A stretch of 64,000 bases of DNA from NCBI GenBank assembly GCA_002280475.1, contig NCEB01000016.1, positions 1 to 64,000 on the forward strand, read 5' to 3'. The notes under the pieces are model-generated. The model had not been told where the DNA came from and searched no databases. It saw only the letters and a list, made by a program, of their open reading frames with translations. The stretch comes from Brevundimonas subvibrioides (GTDB lineage Bacteria > Pseudomonadota > Alphaproteobacteria > Caulobacterales > Caulobacteraceae). Position 1 is the first letter of the stretch, and each line of letters starts with the position of its first letter. This document shows positions 8,367 through 15,613 of this stretch, piece after piece. The position numbers were made by a program, and so were the translations under genes.

Positions 8367-10023
8367 GGGGACCCCAGTCCAGGATGCCGGCCTTGGCCAT
8401 CCACATCAGGCTGAGCATGATCCGCTTGCGACGCGGCACGGCGAAGTCCTCCAGCACGGCGCGGACGGCGATCCCGTCCGAGCGCGCGATCAGCGTCAGC
8501 AGCCGCAGTTCCTCCTCCGCCGTGCCCCGCCGTTTGGACGCGAACTGATCCAGCCAGAGGGTGGATGACCGCTCCAGGTCGGTCACCGCCGCGCCCGAGG
8601 CCAGCGCCAGGCGATCGTCGAGCCCCAGGACATGGGTCGCGAACCCCGAAAAGTCCTTGAACGGATCGCCCTTGACCGGATGCGGTCGGCGCGGACGTTC
8701 CGGGGCCACCCGTCGGATCCCCGCCAGTTCTTCGGAAAGGGCGACATACTGCGGCGCGACCACGCGCCAGTCGAAGGTGTCGCGGATGCGTCGACGGCCG
8801 GCCTCGCCCTGGCGACGGCGCAGGTCCGGAGACCGGATCAGGGCGGCGATCGACTCGGCGGCGCGCCCGACATGAACCGCCGTGTGCTGGGCGATGGTGC
8901 CGACGTAGCTCTGGTAGGAGGTGATGGCGAGGGCGTGGCTGGTCGCGGTCTCCTGCAACAGGTCATGCGCCGGCGCCCCCAGGGTCGGGATCAACGCCCC
9001 CTCGACCCCGTCTCGCACGGTGTAGCGATAGCCGTCCCAGTCCGAGACCACGACCGGCAGTCCCGCCGCCATCGCCTCCAGCGGCGTGATGCCGAACGTC
9101 TCCTGGATGTTGTCGACCAGAGAGACGAAGATGTCGGAGGCCGCCCACATCTCGCGCACCAGGGCCGCGTCGTTGCCGTCCAGCAGATGCAGGTCGACGT
9201 CGGGAGCATAGGCCGCGGCCGCTTCGCGGTAGCGGGCTTCGTCTTCGGCTCCGCCAGGGAACCAGCCGACCATGGCGAAATGCACGCGCGCGCCGGTCGC
9301 GCGGGCCGCGTCCTGGACGGCCCGAAACATGGGTTGGGGGAAGGCCTTCTCGAAAAAGGACAGCCGCCCGACCCACAGCACCACGACGTCGTCGGGACCC
9401 ACGCCCAGCGCCGCGCGCCGCGCGCCCCGCACAGCGGGCCGATCCGCCGCCGCCGCGAACACCTCTCCATAGACGCCGAGCGGCAGCAGGGGCAGCTGCG
9501 GTCGCGGCGGCGCCGCGCCGCCGAAACGATCGGCCAGATAGGCCTCCCAGTCGTCGAACATCCGGACCATGGCCGACTGGATCGATGGGCTGGTGCAGAT
9601 CACCGCGTCCCAGGGATGGGTCGGCCCGATCGAGGCCATGGCGATCTCCTGACGCATGGCGGGCGGGGCGATGGTGTGGATCAGCCCCATGAGGCTGTAG
9701 GCCGTCTCTCCCACAACGAAGCGGCGCACCCAGGCCAGTTCATCGATCCGGGGTCCGCCGCGCAGGACGGCGCCGGCGTCCCTCGCGCGCGCCTGGTTCA
9801 AGATCAGGGTCGCCTGGATGTCGACCGTTCCCCCCTCAGGCCCCAGCAGACCAGGCCGGATCTGGTCACCGGTCACGTCGACGTGGGTAAGGACATCGAG
9901 CCGGTCCAGCCCGCCGTATCGCGCCACCGCCTGGAACAGTTCGACGTTGGCCACCTGCATGCCGAAGACATTGGCCCCCCGCCCGGCCCGGCCGGCGGGG
10001 TGATATATGCCGAGACGCTTCAT
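8362..10023 (-). CDS. Glycosyltransferase family 4-like (paralogue B)
   Basis: Protein of 553 residues starting MKRLGIYHPAGRAGRGANVF. The ATG at 10023 overlaps the stop of the upstream acyltransferase (ATGA), which fixes the start; an in-frame extension to 10101 lies inside that gene. It carries the same donor-site block as its paralogues, VDNIQETFGITPLEAMAAGL with VSDWDGYRYTVRDGVEG, and a shared acceptor-side segment YSLMGLIHTIAPPAMRQEI. With the acyltransferase it forms a two-gene unit on the minus strand, opposite to the genes on both sides and bounded by 84-bp inverted repeats. The substrate is unknown. Confidence 0.85.
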   Translation of the reverse strand: MKRLGIYHPAGRAGRGANVFGMQVANVELFQAVARYGGLDRLDVLTHVDVTGDQIRPGLLGPEGGTVDIQATLILNQARARDAGAVLRGGPRIDELAWVRRFVVGETAYSLMGLIHTIAPPAMRQEIAMASIGPTHPWDAVICTSPSIQSAMVRMFDDWEAYLADRFGGAAPPRPQLPLLPLGVYGEVFAAAADRPAVRGARRAALGVGPDDVVVLWVGRLSFFEKAFPQPMFRAVQDAARATGARVHFAMVGWFPGGAEDEARYREAAAAYAPDVDLHLLDGNDAALVREMWAASDIFVSLVDNIQETFGITPLEAMAAGLPVVVSDWDGYRYTVRDGVEGALIPTLGAPAHDLLQETATSHALAITSYQSYVGTIAQHTAVHVGRAAESIAALIRSPDLRRRQGEAGRRRIRDTFDWRVVAPQYVALSEELAGIRRVAPERPRRPHPVKGDPFKDFSGFATHVLGLDDRLALASGAAVTDLERSSTLWLDQFASKRRGTAEEELRLLTLIARSDGIAVRAVLEDFAVPRRKRIMLSLMWMAKAGILDWGPP

Positions 10024-10838
10024 CGACCGAACAGTCGCCACCCACGCCGGGGAGTCGCCTCGACGACGAGGGGCGCGTCCGGATCGAGTTCTCGCGACCA
10101 CGTCACCTCGCGCCGCATGACCCGCGCGGGCGCGCCACCGGCGATGCAGTGGGCCGGGACTTCGCCCGAGACGATGGACCCGGCGGCCGTGATCGCGCCC
10201 GTCCCGATCCCGCTGCCCTTCATCACCATGGTCCGCAGACCGAGCCAGACGTGGTCGCCGATCTCGACGGAGCGGCCCGGGTTAATCCGCGCGCCGGTCA
10301 TGCGATCGTGGATGGGATGGATGTCGCTGACAGACACATAGACCTGGGACGAGATCATGCAGTCCTCGCCGATGCTCAGGGTCAGCGGCTCGTGCAGTTG
10401 CAGTGAGCCCTGCACCATGGTCGTGCGGGACCCGACCTTCAGGGTGGCACCGTCCGTGATCAGATTGGCGAAGCCGTGCAGCCAGGCGTCGCGGCCGATG
10501 ACGATCCGGTTGCCGTTGCCCCGGACCACGATGTTCATGCCAAGCCGCGTTCCCTCGGCGATCTCCACCACATTGTCGTCGCCCTCGATCAGGATGGAGG
10601 CGTCCGATCGCTTGCCGATGTCGGGCACCGTCGCGCCGAAGCCGGCGGGGGCATAGCGCTCCAGCGTCGCGCCCGGAGCCACGGTCAAGCGATTACGCCG
10701 TCCGATCACCTCGATGCGGCCGCCGATCACGCAGTCGGGTGCCAGGTCGACCGCGTTGCCCTCGCCACGCGAGGACACGCCGGCCTCGAACGGGGCCGTG
10801 ACCGCCTCGTCTTCCGATCCTGTCTTTCGCGTCGCCAT
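10020..10838 (-). CDS. Hexapeptide-repeat (left-handed beta helix) acyltransferase
   Basis: Protein of 272 residues. From about residue 90 it shows the [LIV]GxxxX hexapeptide periodicity of left-handed beta-helix acetyltransferases (IEIGDHVWLGLRTMVMKGS-type spacing, then IGTGAITAAGSIVSGEVP and HCIAGGAPARVM). This C-terminal pattern is typical of WbbJ/NodL-like sugar O-acetyltransferases. Residues 1-90 are less typical and contain a beta-rich VIGGRIEVIGRRNRLTVAPG segment that may extend the helix. It precedes and overlaps the glycosyltransferase at 8362-10023 and probably acetylates the same glycan. The start lies 11 bp inside the right-hand 84-bp repeat. Confidence 0.82.
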   Translation of the reverse strand: MATRKTGSEDEAVTAPFEAGVSSRGEGNAVDLAPDCVIGGRIEVIGRRNRLTVAPGATLERYAPAGFGATVPDIGKRSDASILIEGDDNVVEIAEGTRLGMNIVVRGNGNRIVIGRDAWLHGFANLITDGATLKVGSRTTMVQGSLQLHEPLTLSIGEDCMISSQVYVSVSDIHPIHDRMTGARINPGRSVEIGDHVWLGLRTMVMKGSGIGTGAITAAGSIVSGEVPAHCIAGGAPARVMRREVTWSRELDPDAPLVVEATPRRGWRLFGR

Positions 10839-10848
10839 CGCGGTGAAC

Positions 10849-10932
10849 CCTAGGGTCTGATCCGGAAAAGTGTGAGCGGTTTTCCGGTCGGATCAGACCC
10901 CAGAAACCTGCTGGACCTTGATTCACGGCATC
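10849..10932 (-). repeat. 84-bp palindromic repeat, right copy of an inverted pair
   Basis: This is the reverse complement of the element at 8283-8366, with the same length and about seven differences. It sits between the start of the minus-strand acyltransferase and the plus-strand glycosyltransferase at 11017, so in this copy it lies between divergent genes. The two copies enclose exactly the two minus-strand genes. The internal hairpin arms read GGGTCTGATCCG and CGGATCAGACCC here. Confidence 0.85.
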
Positions 10933-11016
10933 AAAGGTTCGCTGTTGACCCGTCAGACGCTTGCGGCACAAGGGAAAAGGCGCGCGACGACCGGCGCCGC
11001 AGCGAAAGACCCGCTC

Positions 11017-12249
11017 TTGGCCGCCAAGCGTATCCTGTTCGTCCATCAGAACTTTCCGGGCCAGTTCCCGCACATCGCGGACGGCTGTCTGGCCGCCGGA
11101 TACAAGGTGGCGGCGGTGGCGGGGCCGACCGGCAAGAACCGCCCCGGGGTCGATGTCCGTCGCTGGAAGCTGGGACGCGGCTCGACGGCAGGGATTTTCG
11201 AGCCCGCCACGCGGGCCGAGGCCGACCTGCTGCGCGCCGACGCCGCCGCTCACCTGGCCGCCCAGTTCAAGGCCGACGGGTTCATTCCGGACCTGATCAT
11301 CGGCCACCCTGGCTGGGGCGAGACCATCCATATGCACGAGGTCTTTCCCGGCGTGCCGATCGTCCTGTTCGGCGAGTTCTTCTACAAGTCGCGCGGGGCC
11401 GACGTCGGATTCGACCTGGAGTTCGAGAACCGCACCTTCGCCGACGACCTGAGGTCCAGCGCCAAGAACATCGGCATGGCCGGGGCCTGTTCGACGGCCG
11501 ACGTCATCGTTTGCCCCACGCCGTTCCAGGCCTCGACCCACCCCAAGGCGTTCCAGCCGATGATCCGGGTGTTCCACGAGGGCGTGGACATCGCCAAGAC
11601 CGCGCGCAAGTCCGGATCGCTGAAGATGCCGAACGGCACGGTGCTGGACGGATCGACGCCGGTCATCACCTTCATCAACCGGAATTTCGAGCGTCTGCGC
11701 GGCTTCCACATCTTCATGCGGGCCCTGCCGACCCTGCTGCAGGCGCGGCCGGACGCCCAGGTCATCGTCATCGGCGGCGACGACGGCAAGGGCTACGGCG
11801 GCCAGTTGCCCGACGGTCAGACCTGGAAGAACAAGATGCTGGCCGAGGTCGGCGACCATCTTGACCTGAACCGGATCCATTTCACGGGAAAGGTGCCCCA
11901 CCCTCAGATGCTGGCGGCCTTGTCGATGTCTTGGGCCCACGTCTATTACACCTATCCGTTCGTGCTCTCGTGGTCGCTGGTCGAGGCCATGGCCTGCGAG
12001 TGCCTGATCCTGGGGTCCGACACCGCGCCGGTCAGGGACGCGATCACCTCGGGCGAGGAAGGCATTCTGAACGATTTCTTCGACGTCGACGCCCTGTCGC
12101 GGGCCATGATCGACGCCTGCGCCAATCCGGACCGCTACACGGGCCTGCGCAAGGCGGCCCGCGAAAAGGCGCTCCGGCTTTTCGACCGGGAGACCGTCGG
12201 CGTGCCGAAATGGCTGGCCCTGATCCAGGAGCTGATCGGCCCGGCCTGA
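11017..12249 (+). CDS. Glycosyltransferase family 4
   Basis: Protein of about 410 residues. RILFVHQNFPGQFPHIADG at the N-terminus is the usual beginning of a GT4 subfamily, and SWSLVEAMACECLILGSDTA near residue 325 is the donor-binding region. The TTG at 11017 puts the start three codons before KRILFV, as in relatives. An open frame continues upstream to 10918, but that part is encoded by the 84-bp repeat and is unlikely to be translated. No strong ribosome binding site is visible, so the start is uncertain. It is a different GT4 subgroup from the three paralogues A, B and C and faces away from the minus-strand cassette. Confidence 0.8.
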   Translation: MAAKRILFVHQNFPGQFPHIADGCLAAGYKVAAVAGPTGKNRPGVDVRRWKLGRGSTAGIFEPATRAEADLLRADAAAHLAAQFKADGFIPDLIIGHPGWGETIHMHEVFPGVPIVLFGEFFYKSRGADVGFDLEFENRTFADDLRSSAKNIGMAGACSTADVIVCPTPFQASTHPKAFQPMIRVFHEGVDIAKTARKSGSLKMPNGTVLDGSTPVITFINRNFERLRGFHIFMRALPTLLQARPDAQVIVIGGDDGKGYGGQLPDGQTWKNKMLAEVGDHLDLNRIHFTGKVPHPQMLAALSMSWAHVYYTYPFVLSWSLVEAMACECLILGSDTAPVRDAITSGEEGILNDFFDVDALSRAMIDACANPDRYTGLRKAAREKALRLFDRETVGVPKWLALIQELIGPA

Positions 12250-12450
12250 GCCAAAGCTATGCCGCACTTGTGATCGTTGGCGGACTTAAAAGTCGATTCG
12301 CGGGGGGAATGGCCTTTCACACGGGCTTGGCTTGTGGCATTTATCGGGTTCGGCTTGTTCTCCAGCGGGCTGTGTCACTTCGGCCGGGTTCTTCGCGACA
12401 GCGGGGGGCCCGGCCGATTGCATTTCGAAGCCCTGATTTTCTGCGTCGCG

Positions 12451-14130
12451 TCAGGCGACGTGGGCACCGCGCGCAAGCAGGGTCAGGATGTCGTATTTGA
12501 CCATCCAGAGCAGGCCGCGCTCCAGGAACGGACGCCGGCCGGGCGGGGCGTCGGCCACCAGATCGCGGATGCTCCGCTGTGATCCATCCGACAGGGTCTC
12601 GACCACCTTCAGGGCTTCTTCGCGCGTCGGACCGGTGAAGCCGCCGAACGTCGGCAGCTTCATGGCCATGAGAGCCTCCACGTCGGCGGCCGTCCGGCCG
12701 GGCGTCAGCATCAGCAGGGTCGAGGGGCTGGACCACTCGGTCGCATAGCCCCCGAACAGATGAAAGGGATCCAGCCGCCGGGGGTTGGGGGCCAGATTTC
12801 GCGGCATGGCCGGCAGGGGCCGGGCGGCCTCGCGGCGGGCGCTCATCTCGGTCCACAGCGCCTCGTACTGGGGAATGACGGCCGACCAGTCGAACAGGGA
12901 CCGGGCGCGGGCCTGGGCGGATCGACCCATGCGACGACGCAGATCGTCGTTCTCGATCAGGTCCAGCAACCCTTGCGCCGCTTCGTCGACGGAGACGGCG
13001 ATGACCTGGCTGGCGGCGCCGACATAGAGATCGTAGCTGATCCAGTCGTTGGCATGGCGATAGGCCAGGTCGCGCCCGGCCCCGGCGGCGGGGGCATAGG
13101 TGGCGGCGCGGAAGCCGTCGACGCCGTGGCGCAGGGTGTCGCGATAGCCGTCCCAGTCGGACACCACGCCCGGCAGTCCCGCGGCCATGGCCTCCAGCGG
13201 GGTCAGACCGAAGGTCTCCTGGATGTTGTCGGACAGGGAGATGAACAGGTCCGCGACCGACCAGATCGAGAACCGTGTCCCCGCCTCGCGCCCGTCGACG
13301 TGGCGATAGCCGACCGAGGGGCACAGGGCGCGGCATTCGTCGTGATACGTCTTTTCGTTCTCGGCGCTGGTGGCCCAGCCGGCCTGGACCCAGAAGACCT
13401 TCTTCGACGTGCGCCTGGCCGCCTTTTCCAGGGCGAGCGCCATGGGCAGGGGGTTCATCTTCACCGCCGGATTGAACCGGCCCATGTAGAGGACGACCAC
13501 GGCGTCGTCGGGGATGTCGAGCCGCTCGCGCCAGGCCTTTCGCTGATCCGGCGTGGACTGGAAATCCTCTGTATTGATGGCCAGGGGGATGGTGACCAGA
13601 TTCGGGGTCGAGACCCGGGTGGCACCCAGTCTTTCCTCCAGATCGACGCGAACCGCTTCCAGCTCGATCTCGACCGAGGCGCGGACGGCGCTGGAGGTGC
13701 AGATCAGGCTGTCCCAGGGATCGATCGGGGCGCTCATCAGGTCGGCGAGGGAATCCATGATGTCCATGGAGGCCGTCGTATGGGTGATGCCGCTGATGCC
13801 GTAGCCCCGGCGCAGGCCCGCCATGTTCCGCCGCCAGCCCTCGCGGGCGACATTGGGCTGAGGCAGGTGGACATTGCCGATCCGGGCCAGGCCGCCGCGA
13901 TCGTGGCGGGCGATCCAGCTGACCGGACGATTGACGTCAGCCAGTTCCGCCAGCGCCGCCGACAGCACCTCGGGCTTGCGGTTCGCCACGTTCCAGAAGG
14001 CCCAGCGGGGACTGCGGGAATGGCGCAGATAGCCGCGCAGAAAGCTCTCGCCCGCCGACTGACGCCCCATCAGGGCCGGCCCCTTTGTGTCGAAGGCCTC
14101 GGGGTTCAGATACAGGACGACGTCGGACAT
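12451..14130 (-). CDS. Glycosyltransferase family 4-like (paralogue C)
   Basis: Protein of 559 residues starting MSDVVLYLNPEAFDTKGPAL. It aligns along its length with the product of 360-1916: MGRQSAGESFLRGYLRHSR near residue 22, GISGITHTTASMDIMDSLAD, a PWDSLICTSSAVR segment, SDNIQETFGLTPLEAMAAGL and VSDWDGYRDTLRHGVDGF. The C-terminal tail ends with a LLWMVKYDILT segment that matches LMWLMKFDIL in paralogue A. The shared C-terminal extension beyond the GT domain is unusual for GT4 enzymes and may bind a partner. The 201 bases between this stop and the convergent gene ending at 12249 show no convincing feature. Confidence 0.85.
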   Translation of the reverse strand: MSDVVLYLNPEAFDTKGPALMGRQSAGESFLRGYLRHSRSPRWAFWNVANRKPEVLSAALAELADVNRPVSWIARHDRGGLARIGNVHLPQPNVAREGWRRNMAGLRRGYGISGITHTTASMDIMDSLADLMSAPIDPWDSLICTSSAVRASVEIELEAVRVDLEERLGATRVSTPNLVTIPLAINTEDFQSTPDQRKAWRERLDIPDDAVVVLYMGRFNPAVKMNPLPMALALEKAARRTSKKVFWVQAGWATSAENEKTYHDECRALCPSVGYRHVDGREAGTRFSIWSVADLFISLSDNIQETFGLTPLEAMAAGLPGVVSDWDGYRDTLRHGVDGFRAATYAPAAGAGRDLAYRHANDWISYDLYVGAASQVIAVSVDEAAQGLLDLIENDDLRRRMGRSAQARARSLFDWSAVIPQYEALWTEMSARREAARPLPAMPRNLAPNPRRLDPFHLFGGYATEWSSPSTLLMLTPGRTAADVEALMAMKLPTFGGFTGPTREEALKVVETLSDGSQRSIRDLVADAPPGRRPFLERGLLWMVKYDILTLLARGAHVA

Positions 14131-14356
14131 GGATGAAGGCGGGCCTCCCCCGCCCGGCTGATCGCTTCTGTCTAGAGGCTGACCGTCGGGGGCGAAAGGC
14201 GGGGCGTCAATACAGGGTGCGAACCGTCTGAAACGTGCGAAATCCCCAAGGTGGCGTCCGGCGAGCGGAGCCGGACACCCCCCTGTAACACCCGGCTGCG
14301 TCAGAAACGGACGTAGGGGCTCAGACCATCGGTCGCCCTTGGCTCACCCTGCTTCT

Positions 14357-14487
14357 TCCGCTCATCCCCGCGAAAGCGGGGACCCAGTTCTTTGGGCGAT
14401 GACTGTTTCCGAGCCGACATCGACCGTCATCCCAGATGGCATGCCTCACTTAGGCACTGGGTCCCCGCTTTCGCGGGGATGAGCGGA
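14357..14487. repeat. Intergenic palindromic element with perfect 32-bp inverted ends
   Basis: Within the gene-free stretch 14131-14523, bases 14357-14388 and 14456-14487 are perfect inverted repeats of 32 bp, each with a nested CCCCGCGAAAGCGGGG palindrome. They enclose 67 bp of unrelated sequence. The architecture matches the element at 37293-37411, which has different but similar ends. It is probably a non-autonomous, MITE-like or REP-like intergenic repeat. The rest of 14131-14523 shows no gene. Confidence 0.85.
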
Positions 14488-14523
14488 GAGAGAAATGACA
14501 CATCGACCGGATCGACGGACAAC

Positions 14524-15267
14524 CTAAACCCCGCCGTCGGGCACGCGCAGGGCGCGGCGCATGGCGATGTAGTCCATGGCAGGCGGGTTCTTTCGATGAC
14601 CGCCTTGGCCGCGCGCTAGGGTCAAGGGAGGTGAGCGGCGGCGCTTCTCGATGGCGACCAGGCTGTCGAAGACGGTGATGGAGGGGATCATCGTGGCCGC
14701 CATGACCTGATCGGCCCGGTCGATCGGGGCGTGATACCAGGCGTGCATCTGGTCGATCAGATCCTTGACCCGGGCCATCCAGGTGCCCGGATGCCCGGGC
14801 GGGCCGCCGCCGTGGCCGGGGAAATAGCTGGTGTGGGTGTCCTCGACGATATAGAGCCCGCCATTCGAGACGATCGGGAACAGGGCGTCGAAGGTGACCA
14901 GCTGCTGGCGCATGGTGTGGCCGCCGTCGTCCAGGACGACATCGACGCTGGGAACGGCGGCCTTGAACCCGTCCCAGAAGGCGGGATCGGCCTGATCGCC
15001 GATCCAGATCTCGAAGCCATGCTCGGTCATCGCGCGACAGTTGGGATCGACGTCGACGCCGATGATCCGGGCATCGGGGCCGAGATAGTCGCGCCACATC
15101 AATGTGCTGCCACCATTTTGGACGCCGATCTCGAGGAAAGTTAAGGGACGACCGCGCCACGGGGAGAGCAGACGGTCATAGGCTGAGAAGTAATCGACCC
15201 ATTTATGAACTGATCGCTCAGGACCAGCGATGAAGGCGTCAAGAAGCGCATTTCCAGAGGAGGTCAC
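14524..15267 (-). CDS. Class I SAM-dependent methyltransferase (CmcI-like)
   Basis: Protein of 247 residues. FLEIGVQNGGSTLMWRDYLG near residue 45 is a motif I region of the cephalosporin-hydroxylase/macrocin O-methyltransferase-like group, followed by IIGVDVDPNC and VDVVLDDGGHTMRQQ, with GGLYIVEDTHTSYF downstream. These enzymes usually methylate sugar hydroxyls. The GTG start at 15267 overlaps the TGA of the small upstream gene (GTGA), so the two are translationally coupled. It may modify the glycan made by the neighbouring locus; the acceptor is unknown. Confidence 0.8.
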   Translation of the reverse strand: MTSSGNALLDAFIAGPERSVHKWVDYFSAYDRLLSPWRGRPLTFLEIGVQNGGSTLMWRDYLGPDARIIGVDVDPNCRAMTEHGFEIWIGDQADPAFWDGFKAAVPSVDVVLDDGGHTMRQQLVTFDALFPIVSNGGLYIVEDTHTSYFPGHGGGPPGHPGTWMARVKDLIDQMHAWYHAPIDRADQVMAATMIPSITVFDSLVAIEKRRRSPPLTLARGQGGHRKNPPAMDYIAMRRALRVPDGGV

Positions 15268-15485
15268 GCCCAGCTCTCCACGATCGACAGGTCGGCACCC
15301 CAGCCGCGAGTGGCGATGAGCGACGCGTCAGGGGGAAGTCGCGATCTGGCGTCCTCTAGCGTTGCAGTCAGCGCTACCTCAACCAACCGGCCGTCTCGAG
15401 TAGCGACAAGACGATAGGGTGATCCAATGCGATCGATCTGGTGATAAATCGTCCAATGGGTCGTCGCGAAATCGATCATGCTCAT
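15264..15485 (-). CDS. Small hypothetical protein coupled to methyltransferase
   Basis: A 73-residue protein that I do not recognise. It starts MSMIDFATTHWTIYHQID and ends WGADLSIVESWA, with no signal peptide or membrane helix. The frame is supported by its 4-bp overlap with the methyltransferase start. Its sequence is visibly less GC-rich than the glycosyltransferases around it. It could be a small partner of the methyltransferase or a remnant of a longer protein. Confidence 0.55.
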   Translation of the reverse strand: MSMIDFATTHWTIYHQIDRIGSPYRLVATRDGRLVEVALTATLEDARSRLPPDASLIATRGWGADLSIVESWA

Positions 15486-15542
15486 CGGGCAAATCTGTAG
15501 CAGCGCTATCGCTGATCAGCCAGCCATCGTTCAACCGATCGG

Positions 15543-15578
15543 ACAAAAGAAAGGGGCCGCTCCTTTCGGAGCAGCCCC
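15543..15578 (-). terminator. Intrinsic terminator downstream of the RTX gene
   Basis: On the minus strand GGGGCTGCTCC and GGAGCGGCCCC pair around a GAAA loop and are followed by CTTTCTTTTGT, a U-rich tail. It lies 36 bp beyond the stop of the RTX gene. The stem has one internal mismatch. Confidence 0.85.
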
Positions 15579-15613
15579 AGACCTTAGTCGAACTCTACAG
15601 TTCGGAAGAACTC

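Noticed and set aside
10918-11016. Longer N-terminus of the glycosyltransferase at 11017 starting inside the 84-bp repeat
   Set aside because: The added residues come from the repeat and do not resemble the family, which begins next to KRILFVHQNF.
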